Part shown: positions 55,176-61,739 of the stretch, piece by piece
Layout: every line of letters starts with the position of its first letter
Numbering within the stretch: the first letter of the stretch is position 1
DNA from: Myxococcales bacterium
Lineage (GTDB): Bacteria; Myxococcota_A; Bradymonadia; Bradymonadales; Bradymonadaceae
Length of the DNA: 62,461 nucleotides
Direction of reading: 5' to 3'
Assembly: GCA_007135085.1 (NCBI GenBank)
Contig: SLJM01000199.1
Location: 1 to 62,461 of the forward strand
The notes under the pieces: generated by a model
The model's input: the letters and a program-made list of their open reading frames with translations, nothing else
Databases searched by the model: none
Told to the model about the DNA's origin: nothing
Position numbers and translations under genes: made by a program

Positions 55176-55249
55176 GGCCCCGTAGCTCAGTTGGATAGAG
55201 CGCTGGATTCCTAATCCGGAGGTCACAGGTTCGATTCCTGTCGGGGTCA
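55176..55249 (+). tRNA. tRNA-Arg (anticodon CCT)
   Basis: Acceptor GGCCCCG pairs with CGGGGTC (one G-T). The D arm is GCTC/GAGC, the anticodon stem CTGGA/TCCGG with loop TTCCTAA, so the anticodon is CCT, for AGG codons. The T arm is ACAGG/CCTGT with TTCGATT loop, followed by discriminator A. CCA is not encoded. The accessory region begins just downstream. Secondary structure was folded by hand. Confidence 0.95.
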
Positions 55250-55255
55250 CTTGCT

Positions 55256-55291
55256 AAAACCCTTGAAAACATTAAGGATTCAAGGGTTTTT
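55256..55291 (+). terminator. Terminator after the tRNA
   Basis: A 12-bp stem AAAACCCTTGAA/TTCAAGGGTTTT with an 11-base loop, followed by TCTTTG. It should end transcription of the tRNA. It would also shield the island from read-through. Confidence 0.75.
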
Positions 55292-55332
55292 CTTTGCGCA
55301 CCCCCTTCCCAGACAAGACCGCCGGACCCGTT

Positions 55333-55400
55333 ATTACACCCTTAAAACGCGCCCAAGTGTAACAAGGAATAGCACTTTTGTTACACCCACCTGTTACACC
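55333..55400. repeat. TGTTACACC repeat cluster beside the tRNA
   Basis: TTACACCC (55333-55341), inverted GTGTAACAA (55357-55365), TTGTTACAC (55378-55386) and TGTTACACC (55392-55400). The second and third form a perfect 9-bp inverted repeat 12 bases apart. These could be arm-type sites of the integrase or operator sites. Confidence 0.5.
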
Positions 55401-55516
55401 TGAGCCCTATATTTCAAATATCCTGCTCTCTTTGACTTTTCAGATCGACGATCCGATCGTGAGCTTTTACCACCTTAAAAGCGTTTGTGCGAAGTAAGCC
55501 TACCGATGGAGGTAAA

Positions 55517-55843
55517 TCATTCGGGGCGCTGGAATTCAGAGGCGATCGACGGCTTAAAAAACAGCCATCCAAAAGCAGTGTGATCTCCGTAATACAGCGA
55601 GGGTGCCCAATCCCGAACGAGCAGGACCCGATTTCCAGCAGGGAAACTTCTCTCCTGAAGAACGTAGAAGTTTTGAAAAAGAGTGCGCTCGAAACCATCG
55701 GGGATGAAGACAGTAGAGTCGCTGCAGTACGAAACTATATTTCCGGCACTTTTGCCAATTGCAAGGATCTTGACGCATTTGTCAACGCCGAGGGGCCCAA
55801 AGCAGACGGGACTTAAGACCAGTAGCAGAAAAATTTCCTTGAC
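55517..55843 (-). other. Open frame of 108 codons without ATG, GTG or TTG; secreted-protein-like
   Basis: Reading the minus strand from GTC at 55841-55843 (a stop is the codon before) gives 108 codons to the stop at 55517-55519. The sequence looks like a real protein: a signal-like start V-K-E-I-F-L-L-L-V-L-S-P-V-C, a mixed middle with FIPDGFERTLFQNFY, and LYYGDHTAFGWLFFKP near the end. There is no normal start codon. Candidates are the GTC or a CTG (codon 6) with AGGA ahead of it. It is either a gene with a mutated start, a broken gene, or one using a rare start. The plus-strand open frame across it looks like its shadow. Confidence 0.45.
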
Positions 55844-55900
55844 CTATCAACGGCTCCAGTGCTTCAGGGAGATTTTGAGATATCAGCCCTGATAACTAAA

Positions 55901-55918
55901 TCCTTGCATATGCAAGGA
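55901..55918. promoter_or_regulatory. 18-bp perfect palindrome upstream of the RT operon
   Basis: TCCTTGCATATGCAAGGA. It lies about 250 bases upstream of the ribbon-helix-helix gene in a gene-poor stretch of 325 bases that otherwise shows only short T-runs. It suits a dimeric repressor such as the ribbon-helix-helix protein encoded first in the operon (inference). Confidence 0.4.
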
Positions 55919-56168
55919 GGCTTCACCTTCTCTCCTTTCGTGGCTCCATTGCCCGTACTGCGGTCCTTGAGCACAGAATGAAAGATCTGAAGTCGAGGCT
56001 CTCTCGCCCTTCCGGCCATTGACAATCAGTCACTCCCCCTCTTCCAAATCAGAAAATATTTTGCATCTGGTTGGACTTTTTTTCCCGGCCCATTCGCTCA
56101 CTGGATGAAAAGCAGTTTCTTAACGCCGTCAATAATCTTTCGATACGACGGGTTAGTACAGATTTACG

Positions 56169-56408
56169 ATGAGTAGGACATTAAGAATGTTTGATATTGG
56201 ACAGCGAATTTCAGGACAGAAAAAGAGAATCGGGTTTTACCTGCTGGTCAGCATCCACAAAGGATTAAAGCGGGCCTCCGAAGACACTGGGGTCCCCATG
56301 TCGGAGCTCCTCGCCGTCGTGATGGCCGAATGGCTGGAAGACCAGGGATACATCGAGGATGCCTACACCGCGTTGACTGCCGGCGCTGAAGAGGGAGGCC
56401 AGCAATGA
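56169..56408 (+). CDS. Small ribbon-helix-helix-like protein
   Basis: 79 residues. The core fits the ribbon-helix-helix plan: a strand (RIGFYLLVSIHKG) followed by a helix (LKRASEDTGVP) and another (SELLAVVMAEWLEDQGYI), ending with an Ala/Glu tail. Proteins of this size bind DNA as dimers and often autoregulate. The start at 56169 lacks a good ribosome site; an ATG at 56187 preceded by AGGA gives a shorter protein. It is the first gene of the operon, with its stop overlapping the next ATG (ATGA). Confidence 0.6.
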   Translation: MSRTLRMFDIGQRISGQKKRIGFYLLVSIHKGLKRASEDTGVPMSELLAVVMAEWLEDQGYIEDAYTALTAGAEEGGQQ

Positions 56409-57277
56409 AGCATTCCTCCGTCTTAAAGAGAATTCGCGTCCCCTACCTTCGAAAGATTGTGAAAGACCGCCTCCAGGACGTTTCCTCCAAGAGAGAAGCC
56501 GACCAAATCGTCTCGGAGGTCCTGGGACTGCACATGGTCGAAGGTCTTAAATGCCCGGTCGTAGAGTTGACAGGTTCAGCCTTGCCTCCGGGCCATCAAA
56601 TGGAAGCAGGAGCGCCGTCAACATCTTTCCCGAACGATACCTGCCCCTCCCTCTTCGAAGCCGTCCTGGGGTCATACACAGAGCCAGGGGATGCAATCCT
56701 CCATATCTTTACGAGGTCTTCTGCTTCCTATCACATCGGCCGTCTCCTCGATCGTCACGTCGTGATGGTTGACGAATACGTCTCCACGCTCCCCAATCTG
56801 TTGACGCCAAATCTTTTGGCCCCATCAAGAAAAGACCTCCACCAAATTGCCGGCAGGATTGAACTGGACTGTGTCGATGACGTTTGTGACGTCTTCGATC
56901 TGATTCACCTCCATCTACCCTGCCCCGGCATCGTGGAGCGTCTCGCCTTGCTAGGTGACGGTGGGCACAGCGTCTACGGGCGGTGTTGGGAGGAGGTGAC
57001 GAAAGATATTTTTTGGAAGGCAATTGAAGCCGTCATCACCGCGTGGTCCACGATTCTCCAGCCTCGATATCTGACAATTCAATGTGGATTCGCGAAGTGG
57101 GACGACCAATACGTCGAAATGTTTCCCCAGGCTCTCAGAATAGCTCAGAAAACAGGATGGGCCCTCGACGACCATTGGAAATTGGATCTCAATCCTGTGC
57201 CCGGACCTGCAGATACGAAAGCTCTGGAACAGGGATGGCTTCTTGCCTTTGAAAGCAAGACGGGAGGCCACCAATGA
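56405..57277 (+). CDS. Degenerate DNA-methyltransferase-like protein, RT-operon partner
   Basis: 290 residues, started at an ATG overlapping the previous stop, with GAGGGAGG ahead. From about residue 84 the sequence follows the layout of beta-class DNA N4/N6 methyltransferases: YTEPGDAILHIFTRSSASYHIGRLL where active enzymes have PGDxVLDPFxGSGTT, then HVVMVDEY, and FDLIHLHLPCP where DPPY or SPPY stands in active enzymes. The helices VYGRCWEEVTKDIFWKAIEAV and the strand YLTIQCGFA that follow also fit. Both catalytic motifs are altered (DPF to HIF, PPY to PCP), so methylation is unlikely. A nucleic-acid- or nucleotide-binding role is inferred. The assignment is from reading motifs alone. Confidence 0.5.
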   Translation: MKHSSVLKRIRVPYLRKIVKDRLQDVSSKREADQIVSEVLGLHMVEGLKCPVVELTGSALPPGHQMEAGAPSTSFPNDTCPSLFEAVLGSYTEPGDAILHIFTRSSASYHIGRLLDRHVVMVDEYVSTLPNLLTPNLLAPSRKDLHQIAGRIELDCVDDVCDVFDLIHLHLPCPGIVERLALLGDGGHSVYGRCWEEVTKDIFWKAIEAVITAWSTILQPRYLTIQCGFAKWDDQYVEMFPQALRIAQKTGWALDDHWKLDLNPVPGPADTKALEQGWLLAFESKTGGHQ

Positions 57278-59376
57278 AGAATCTAATTGATTGGTTGAAC
57301 CAACAGCTCCTTTTCGACGTCTATGACGAGTACATTGCCAAGAGTCGGAGCAAGCCATGGCTCGTAAGGGCTGATGGTCTGGACAGGGTCGAATACGAAA
57401 AGATGATGCAACGAGGTTATGGAGAAGAACTTCTCGCTAATCTTCGACAAGGAAATCCCACATGGGATCCGAACCTCTTGACCAAAATCGAGAAAGATGA
57501 CGGCTCCCTCCGAGACATCGAAATCCCCAGCCATGACGTCCACCTCGTCTCGGCTGCACTTCTCGAAAGATATCAAGAAAAAACAAGGCTTCCGAACTCT
57601 TTCTATTGCCGGCGGCGAATTGACTTCGATGAGGAGGTCGGAGTCCAGAAAGCTATTAAGAAGACAAGAGAGGTGACCCACGGAAAGACCGTGATGATAT
57701 TGGACATCGTCGATTTCTTTGGGTCCATACGCCACGAATCCATCCAAAATGCCTTGGAGGGTATCTGGATACCAAAAGACATCGAGTTGGCAATCAAACT
57801 GGTTACCCTCCCGACCATAAACAAAGCCGGACAAAGAATTTCAAATCCGAGAAGACAGAACGGGATAGGGATCTGCCAAGGAAATCCCCTGTCCCCTCTT
57901 CTCGCACAATACACGATTTCTGACGTACCCCAGACCATTGAGCCCCTCATCGAAGCTCAAATCTGGTACGTCGATGACCTTCTCATAGTACCCACAGACA
58001 CATCCGAAGCGGATAAGGTCATGGAGACGTTGAGAAGCGAGCTTGGCCCCAAGGGCCTTGCTCTTGAACCCCATAAGGTCAAAGACGCCTTATACCTTAC
58101 AGACGAAACCTTCGTGTTTCTGAAAGAGGAGTTCCATACCAACCGAGGTAACACCTCCACGTCACGGCCGGAAGGCCAAGACAAGAAAGGTGACCTATCA
58201 GGTGTGGGACATGACCAACTAACCGGACCAGGGCCAACAGGCCAAGGAAAAGGTGGTGGTACAGCGTCTACTCCCTCTTCTCCAACTCCAAGTCCATCAA
58301 GGACGAGGAAAGGAGATAGTCCCCATAGAGAGAGAGACCTTATAGGACGTGGTTATGAAGCTATAATAGCTAATAGGAATCACAATACCGCACAACCCGT
58401 AGATGGACGATCTGATTCGCCTCCTATTGAGATAGATAGGACTCGTGATGAAGATCAGGAGAGTGGAAGAATGGGGTACCACTCTCCATCCTTACGGGAT
58501 TTTGATGAAGTAGAAAAATGGATAGAGAAATCTGTAAATCTGACCTCTCAAATTCGTAGCGTAGACAAGACTATCCTTCTCGAAGTGGATGGAGGTCTTG
58601 GCGCCTACCCGGATAGATTCGATTGGATTTATGAAGGCAAGACGGAAGGGAGATTTCCTGAGCTTCCAGCTCCAGATGATCACGCCGATGTTCTCCTCGT
58701 CGAGTTTGGGTTCGAGAATGAGATGAAGCGGAAATGGAAGCACCGGCAACAGATGACTCAAGATGTGCTCGGCACCGTCTTCAATTCGTGGTGTTCATCT
58801 GGTGCCACGATCGTTGCCCGGTTTGATCTTAGCGACATCTATGGGATCGCCGCAGCTGAAGAAATTTCGACCCGAAGGTGGGAGCGGCTTCACAATTGGA
58901 GCTTCGAGCTTCCTGTCAATAGAAGCACTCATTTGATGGTGTGGCACAATCCCGTGGACCAGAACGAACTGCGCCGGCTGAAAGAAAGCCCATGGCTTGC
59001 AGTCCGTCGATTGAAAGATGGCACCCACCATGTCGAAGACCACACAGGCACCAAATACGTCAGCCTCGGTAACGAATTGATGAACGGTCTGAAGGCTCGT
59101 CGTCGAGCTGCCATGTATTCTGTGGTCGCCGATGCTGTGGAAGCTGCCAGAAGTCGAGGTGAGAAGGACCTGGTCCTACTTCATTGTGGTGATTTCCAGC
59201 CCGGATTTTTCCTTGATGGATGGGAAGCTAGGTGCGCATACCTCGCCGAACCCGTCAGGCGGCTTGTGAAGCATTTCTCGACCTTTCAAAGGGTAGACTT
59301 CGTGCCGGCACTTAAAAGCACCTCACAGGACCTCTGGGCGTCGGCAAGAACCCTTTTTGAAGATGCCAGTGCATAG
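57274..59376 (+). CDS. Reverse transcriptase with long C-terminal extension
   Basis: 700 residues, started at an ATG overlapping the previous stop, with GGGAGG ahead. The reverse-transcriptase core covers about residues 75-285: LRDIEIPSHD, LDIVDFFGSI with catalytic Asp144, GICQGNPLSPLL (202-210), and IWYVDDLLIV with Asp234 and Asp235, then GLALEPHKVKD. The catalytic triad is complete, so it should be active. The finger-palm spacing is short, like stand-alone bacterial RTs. From 290 to about 425 is a Gly/Ser/Pro/Thr linker, AT-rich in codon use. About 275 C-terminal residues (WIEKSVNLTSQ to FEDASA) match no family I know. I saw no retron NAXXH or VTG, and no DGR-type SQ variant of motif 4. Confidence 0.85.
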   Translation: MKNLIDWLNQQLLFDVYDEYIAKSRSKPWLVRADGLDRVEYEKMMQRGYGEELLANLRQGNPTWDPNLLTKIEKDDGSLRDIEIPSHDVHLVSAALLERYQEKTRLPNSFYCRRRIDFDEEVGVQKAIKKTREVTHGKTVMILDIVDFFGSIRHESIQNALEGIWIPKDIELAIKLVTLPTINKAGQRISNPRRQNGIGICQGNPLSPLLAQYTISDVPQTIEPLIEAQIWYVDDLLIVPTDTSEADKVMETLRSELGPKGLALEPHKVKDALYLTDETFVFLKEEFHTNRGNTSTSRPEGQDKKGDLSGVGHDQLTGPGPTGQGKGGGTASTPSSPTPSPSRTRKGDSPHRERDLIGRGYEAIIANRNHNTAQPVDGRSDSPPIEIDRTRDEDQESGRMGYHSPSLRDFDEVEKWIEKSVNLTSQIRSVDKTILLEVDGGLGAYPDRFDWIYEGKTEGRFPELPAPDDHADVLLVEFGFENEMKRKWKHRQQMTQDVLGTVFNSWCSSGATIVARFDLSDIYGIAAAEEISTRRWERLHNWSFELPVNRSTHLMVWHNPVDQNELRRLKESPWLAVRRLKDGTHHVEDHTGTKYVSLGNELMNGLKARRRAAMYSVVADAVEAARSRGEKDLVLLHCGDFQPGFFLDGWEARCAYLAEPVRRLVKHFSTFQRVDFVPALKSTSQDLWASARTLFEDASA

Positions 59377-59943
59377 TTTTAAAAAACGAAGGTCGCGAGG
59401 TGATTCCTAGACCACGCAAGGGCGAACACAACATCAGTGTCGCTGCACAAATTCGATATTCCTCCCGCACCATCCGGACCACAATATACATTTTGAGGGG
59501 GGCTCGATCTCAAGCGGACCTTTTGACGCCGCTATTGAGAAGGCCCCTCGATCATCGAAAAGGCTTTTTGCGAAGAAAGCCGGCGGGTTGAAAATTTTCA
59601 GATAGTCACCAGGGCCATTTTCCGATTTCCACCCCTGAAAATGCATGTGGACCGTGATCACGTATGAAGTGCTCGGAGGCTGGCGGCCGCGGGATAAGGG
59701 AGCGGTTTTTTGGGATCTGACGAATAGCCGTTTTTTGTCCGAAATGTGTTACCAGCCAAGCTATCCGATGGGATAGAAAGCAGGCTATTTGAGGGGATGG
59801 TAGTTGGTCGAGAGCAAGCAAGGCAAAGCCGGACGCCCCTTTGGTCAGCGTTCGGTTTCGTCGTAAAGAAGATCAGGGAGTGTGATTGGGGCAGACCAAC
59901 GGCCTAAGCATATTTTAGGTGCTACCTGATGAGCCTGTATCGT
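59377..59943. other. Gene-free stretch downstream of the RT gene
   Basis: 567 bases. Short open frames here look unlike proteins. Small inverted repeats are present, such as TTTTCAG/CTGAAAA (59594-59600 and 59634-59640), CTATCC/GGATAG near 59761, and GGCTTT/AAAGCC near 59562. Two T-runs (GCGGTTTTTTG and GCCGTTTTTTG) lie near 59702 and 59728. It could hold a template RNA or just terminators and relics; nothing is decisive. Confidence 0.35.
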
Positions 59944-60267
59944 CTACCAACCCCACGCATCCATTTTTGAATACGGAAGGAGCCACTCGATTCCCTTTTC
60001 ATCCCAGCAAAATTTTAGCAGTTCCTCGATGAATTGATCGCACACCTCTCCTTCAGGCCCATAGACAGTATCGAGCAGGTCCGGTTCTGCGGCGAGTCGA
60101 TCGTCAACAAATTGCCCCACCAGCGCTTTGATGCTCGCCATCGCATCACGGTAGAGGAAATTCTTGGATGCCCCGGTAAAATTTGAATCGATGTGTCCGG
60201 TCAGGCGGGAACTCACGAAGATTATCAACCATTGTGGGTCACTTCGTCGGTCTTCGCTTCTCCTCAA
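59944..60267 (-). CDS. Small hypothetical protein
   Basis: 107 residues from a TTG start with GAGGAGG upstream. Sequence is helical and Trp/Asp/Leu-rich toward the end (FIEELLKFCWDEKGIEWLLPY). I know no family. It lies between the RT operon and the integrase and is convergent to the former. Such genes in islands are often immunity or accessory proteins; there is no evidence for this here. Confidence 0.5.
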   Translation of the reverse strand: MRRSEDRRSDPQWLIIFVSSRLTGHIDSNFTGASKNFLYRDAMASIKALVGQFVDDRLAAEPDLLDTVYGPEGEVCDQFIEELLKFCWDEKGIEWLLPYSKMDAWGW

Positions 60268-60342
60268 AATATCCTCCTCAGGTATTCAGTCCACATCAGT
60301 AACACGTCCTCGTGAGCTCGCGAGGTCGAATTTTCTACTTTT

Positions 60343-61323
60343 CTAGAGCCCCAACTTCTCAGCCGCATTGCTCCGGAAGATCCCACCATCTTTAATGTAT
60401 CGCCTCACTACCTCACGAGACCGGTGCCTGGTCTGTCGCATAATCTCTCTCTCGGAGGCACCATTCTTGGCAGCTTCCGTCGCAAAGCCTGACCGAAGAG
60501 AGTGAGCACCGTATTTAGCGGGGTTCAAACCGATGGTCTCCACATGCTTTTTCACGACCAAATTGACTCCCCGCCCAGAAAGACGCTTGGGTCTTATCCC
60601 GCCACCTTTTAATACTAAACGGAATATGGGACCAGAATCGATCTCTGCTCTTTGAATCCACGTTTGAAGCCTACGGACAGGGCAGGTCTCTTCATTTCTT
60701 CCACATGGGATCCCGACTTTTTGCCCCTCGCCTTCTTGGTCAGTTTTCGAGCGACGGATTTCCAGCACAAGTCCCCGTACCCTCTCTTCAATATCGCCAA
60801 GGTCTAGCCCCACAAGCTCCGATCGACGCAAGCCACCAGCAAAGCCGATCAGAAGCAGGGCAGCGTCTCTAACGTCGATAAGCCGGTGGGGAGTGAGCTG
60901 CTGGATGATCCGCCGAAGCTCCACCGTAAGTAGTGGTCTTTTACTAATCTGGGCAGTTCCTTGCTCTCGACGAATCCCTTTCCAGACCTCTCGTACAGAT
61001 TGTGCCGTGGTCGGAGTCTGGTGACCCGTCAGTTTGTGTGCCTGGCTGATGGCGACCAAGCGCCTCTCTATGGTGGAGGTAGCAAATTCCTGGTCAGCCA
61101 GAGTCGTGATGTAGAAGGCTACAGTCTCCGGTCTTGCGGGTAGGGGATTGAGACTGTGACCGATACACCACTCAGAGAAATGTTTGAAGTCAGCCCGGTA
61201 TGCCTTCTTGGTCGCCTCCGATTTACTCGAAGCAGCGAACAATTTCGCTTTGTCGGCAATCGATTGCAGTTCGGTGCTGATTTCACCGTCTTGGAGAGTT
61301 TTCAGGGAGTTGATATCCGACAT
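60343..61323 (-). CDS. Tyrosine recombinase (integrase)
   Basis: 326 residues. The N-terminal SAM-like domain (about 25-115) includes ATKKAYRADFKHFSEWC. The catalytic domain has GLRRSELVGLDL (Arg166), RRSKTDQ (Lys193), HSLRSGFA (His274 and Arg277), TRHRS (His300) and RRYI (Tyr309), so all active residues are present. Such enzymes integrate and excise islands. An inverted repeat 30 bases upstream of its start fits a crossover site. It is in the same orientation as the small hypothetical gene and about 5 kb from the tRNA-Arg. Confidence 0.94.
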   Translation of the reverse strand: MSDINSLKTLQDGEISTELQSIADKAKLFAASSKSEATKKAYRADFKHFSEWCIGHSLNPLPARPETVAFYITTLADQEFATSTIERRLVAISQAHKLTGHQTPTTAQSVREVWKGIRREQGTAQISKRPLLTVELRRIIQQLTPHRLIDVRDAALLLIGFAGGLRRSELVGLDLGDIEERVRGLVLEIRRSKTDQEGEGQKVGIPCGRNEETCPVRRLQTWIQRAEIDSGPIFRLVLKGGGIRPKRLSGRGVNLVVKKHVETIGLNPAKYGAHSLRSGFATEAAKNGASEREIMRQTRHRSREVVRRYIKDGGIFRSNAAEKLGL

Positions 61324-61353
61324 CGGATGCCTCGGCAGGAGGTCAAATTATTG

Positions 61354-61380
61354 GTTCCGATAATGGACCCTTATCGGAAC
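61354..61380. repeat. Dif-like inverted repeat upstream of the integrase gene
   Basis: GTTCCGATAA, seven bases, TTATCGGAAC: perfect 10-bp arms around a 7-base spacer, and outer bases also pair for a few positions. This is the layout of a tyrosine-recombinase core site. A second short palindrome ATCCGA-CA-TCGGAT overlaps the start codon (about 61316-61329) and shares the TCCGA/TCGGA pattern. It is either a crossover site or an operator of the integrase gene. Confidence 0.55.
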
Positions 61381-61739
61381 TAACCATCTACCTGGACATA
61401 CGCTCGGATCTGCGTTCTACAAAAGTTCCTGAAAATAGTTGGTATGGTGAACCCCGGAAGGATTGGAGAGGAAGGGAGGAGCTGGTTCGGCTTGTTCATT
61501 CGACCTGATCACTCGGCTTGCTTAATTTTACGCGTTTTCTGGTGATCATGATCATCACGTCGACGCCTCATGATCCTACACAACGTCGAAATCCCGCATA
61601 GTCCTTGGGCGAAATGGATGTTCGCATGACGGATTCGTCGACGCTCTCTCTTGATAGTCACCGGGACTTGCGCCCGGCTGTCGAATTTGATCCACTTCAG
61701 GCAAATTTCGGATCTTCTTCCGATGCCTGGAGGCCCTCG

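Larger units (their letters stand above)
55176..61739. mobile_element. Accessory island from the tRNA-Arg to the integrase region (approximate)
   Basis: Content and base composition change at the tRNA: sequence becomes more AT-rich and carries an RT operon, small unknown genes and a tyrosine recombinase at 60343-61323. A tRNA gene is a usual integration site for such enzymes. No second copy of the tRNA 3' end was found by eye to 62461, so the right border is either beyond the window or has been disrupted by the IS4-family element. Extent is inferred. Confidence 0.55.

Noticed and set aside
55487-55816. Plus-strand 109-codon frame after the tRNA
   Set aside because: It looks less protein-like than the opposite minus-strand frame and has no convincing ribosome site.
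57274-59376. Group II intron RT
   Set aside because: No maturase or HNH domain and no domain V/VI-like sequence around it.
57274-59943. Diversity-generating retroelement or retron
   Set aside because: The RT motif 4 is of the QG...SP type; no template/variable repeat pair, Avd gene or msr/msd structure was seen. This is a reading by eye only.
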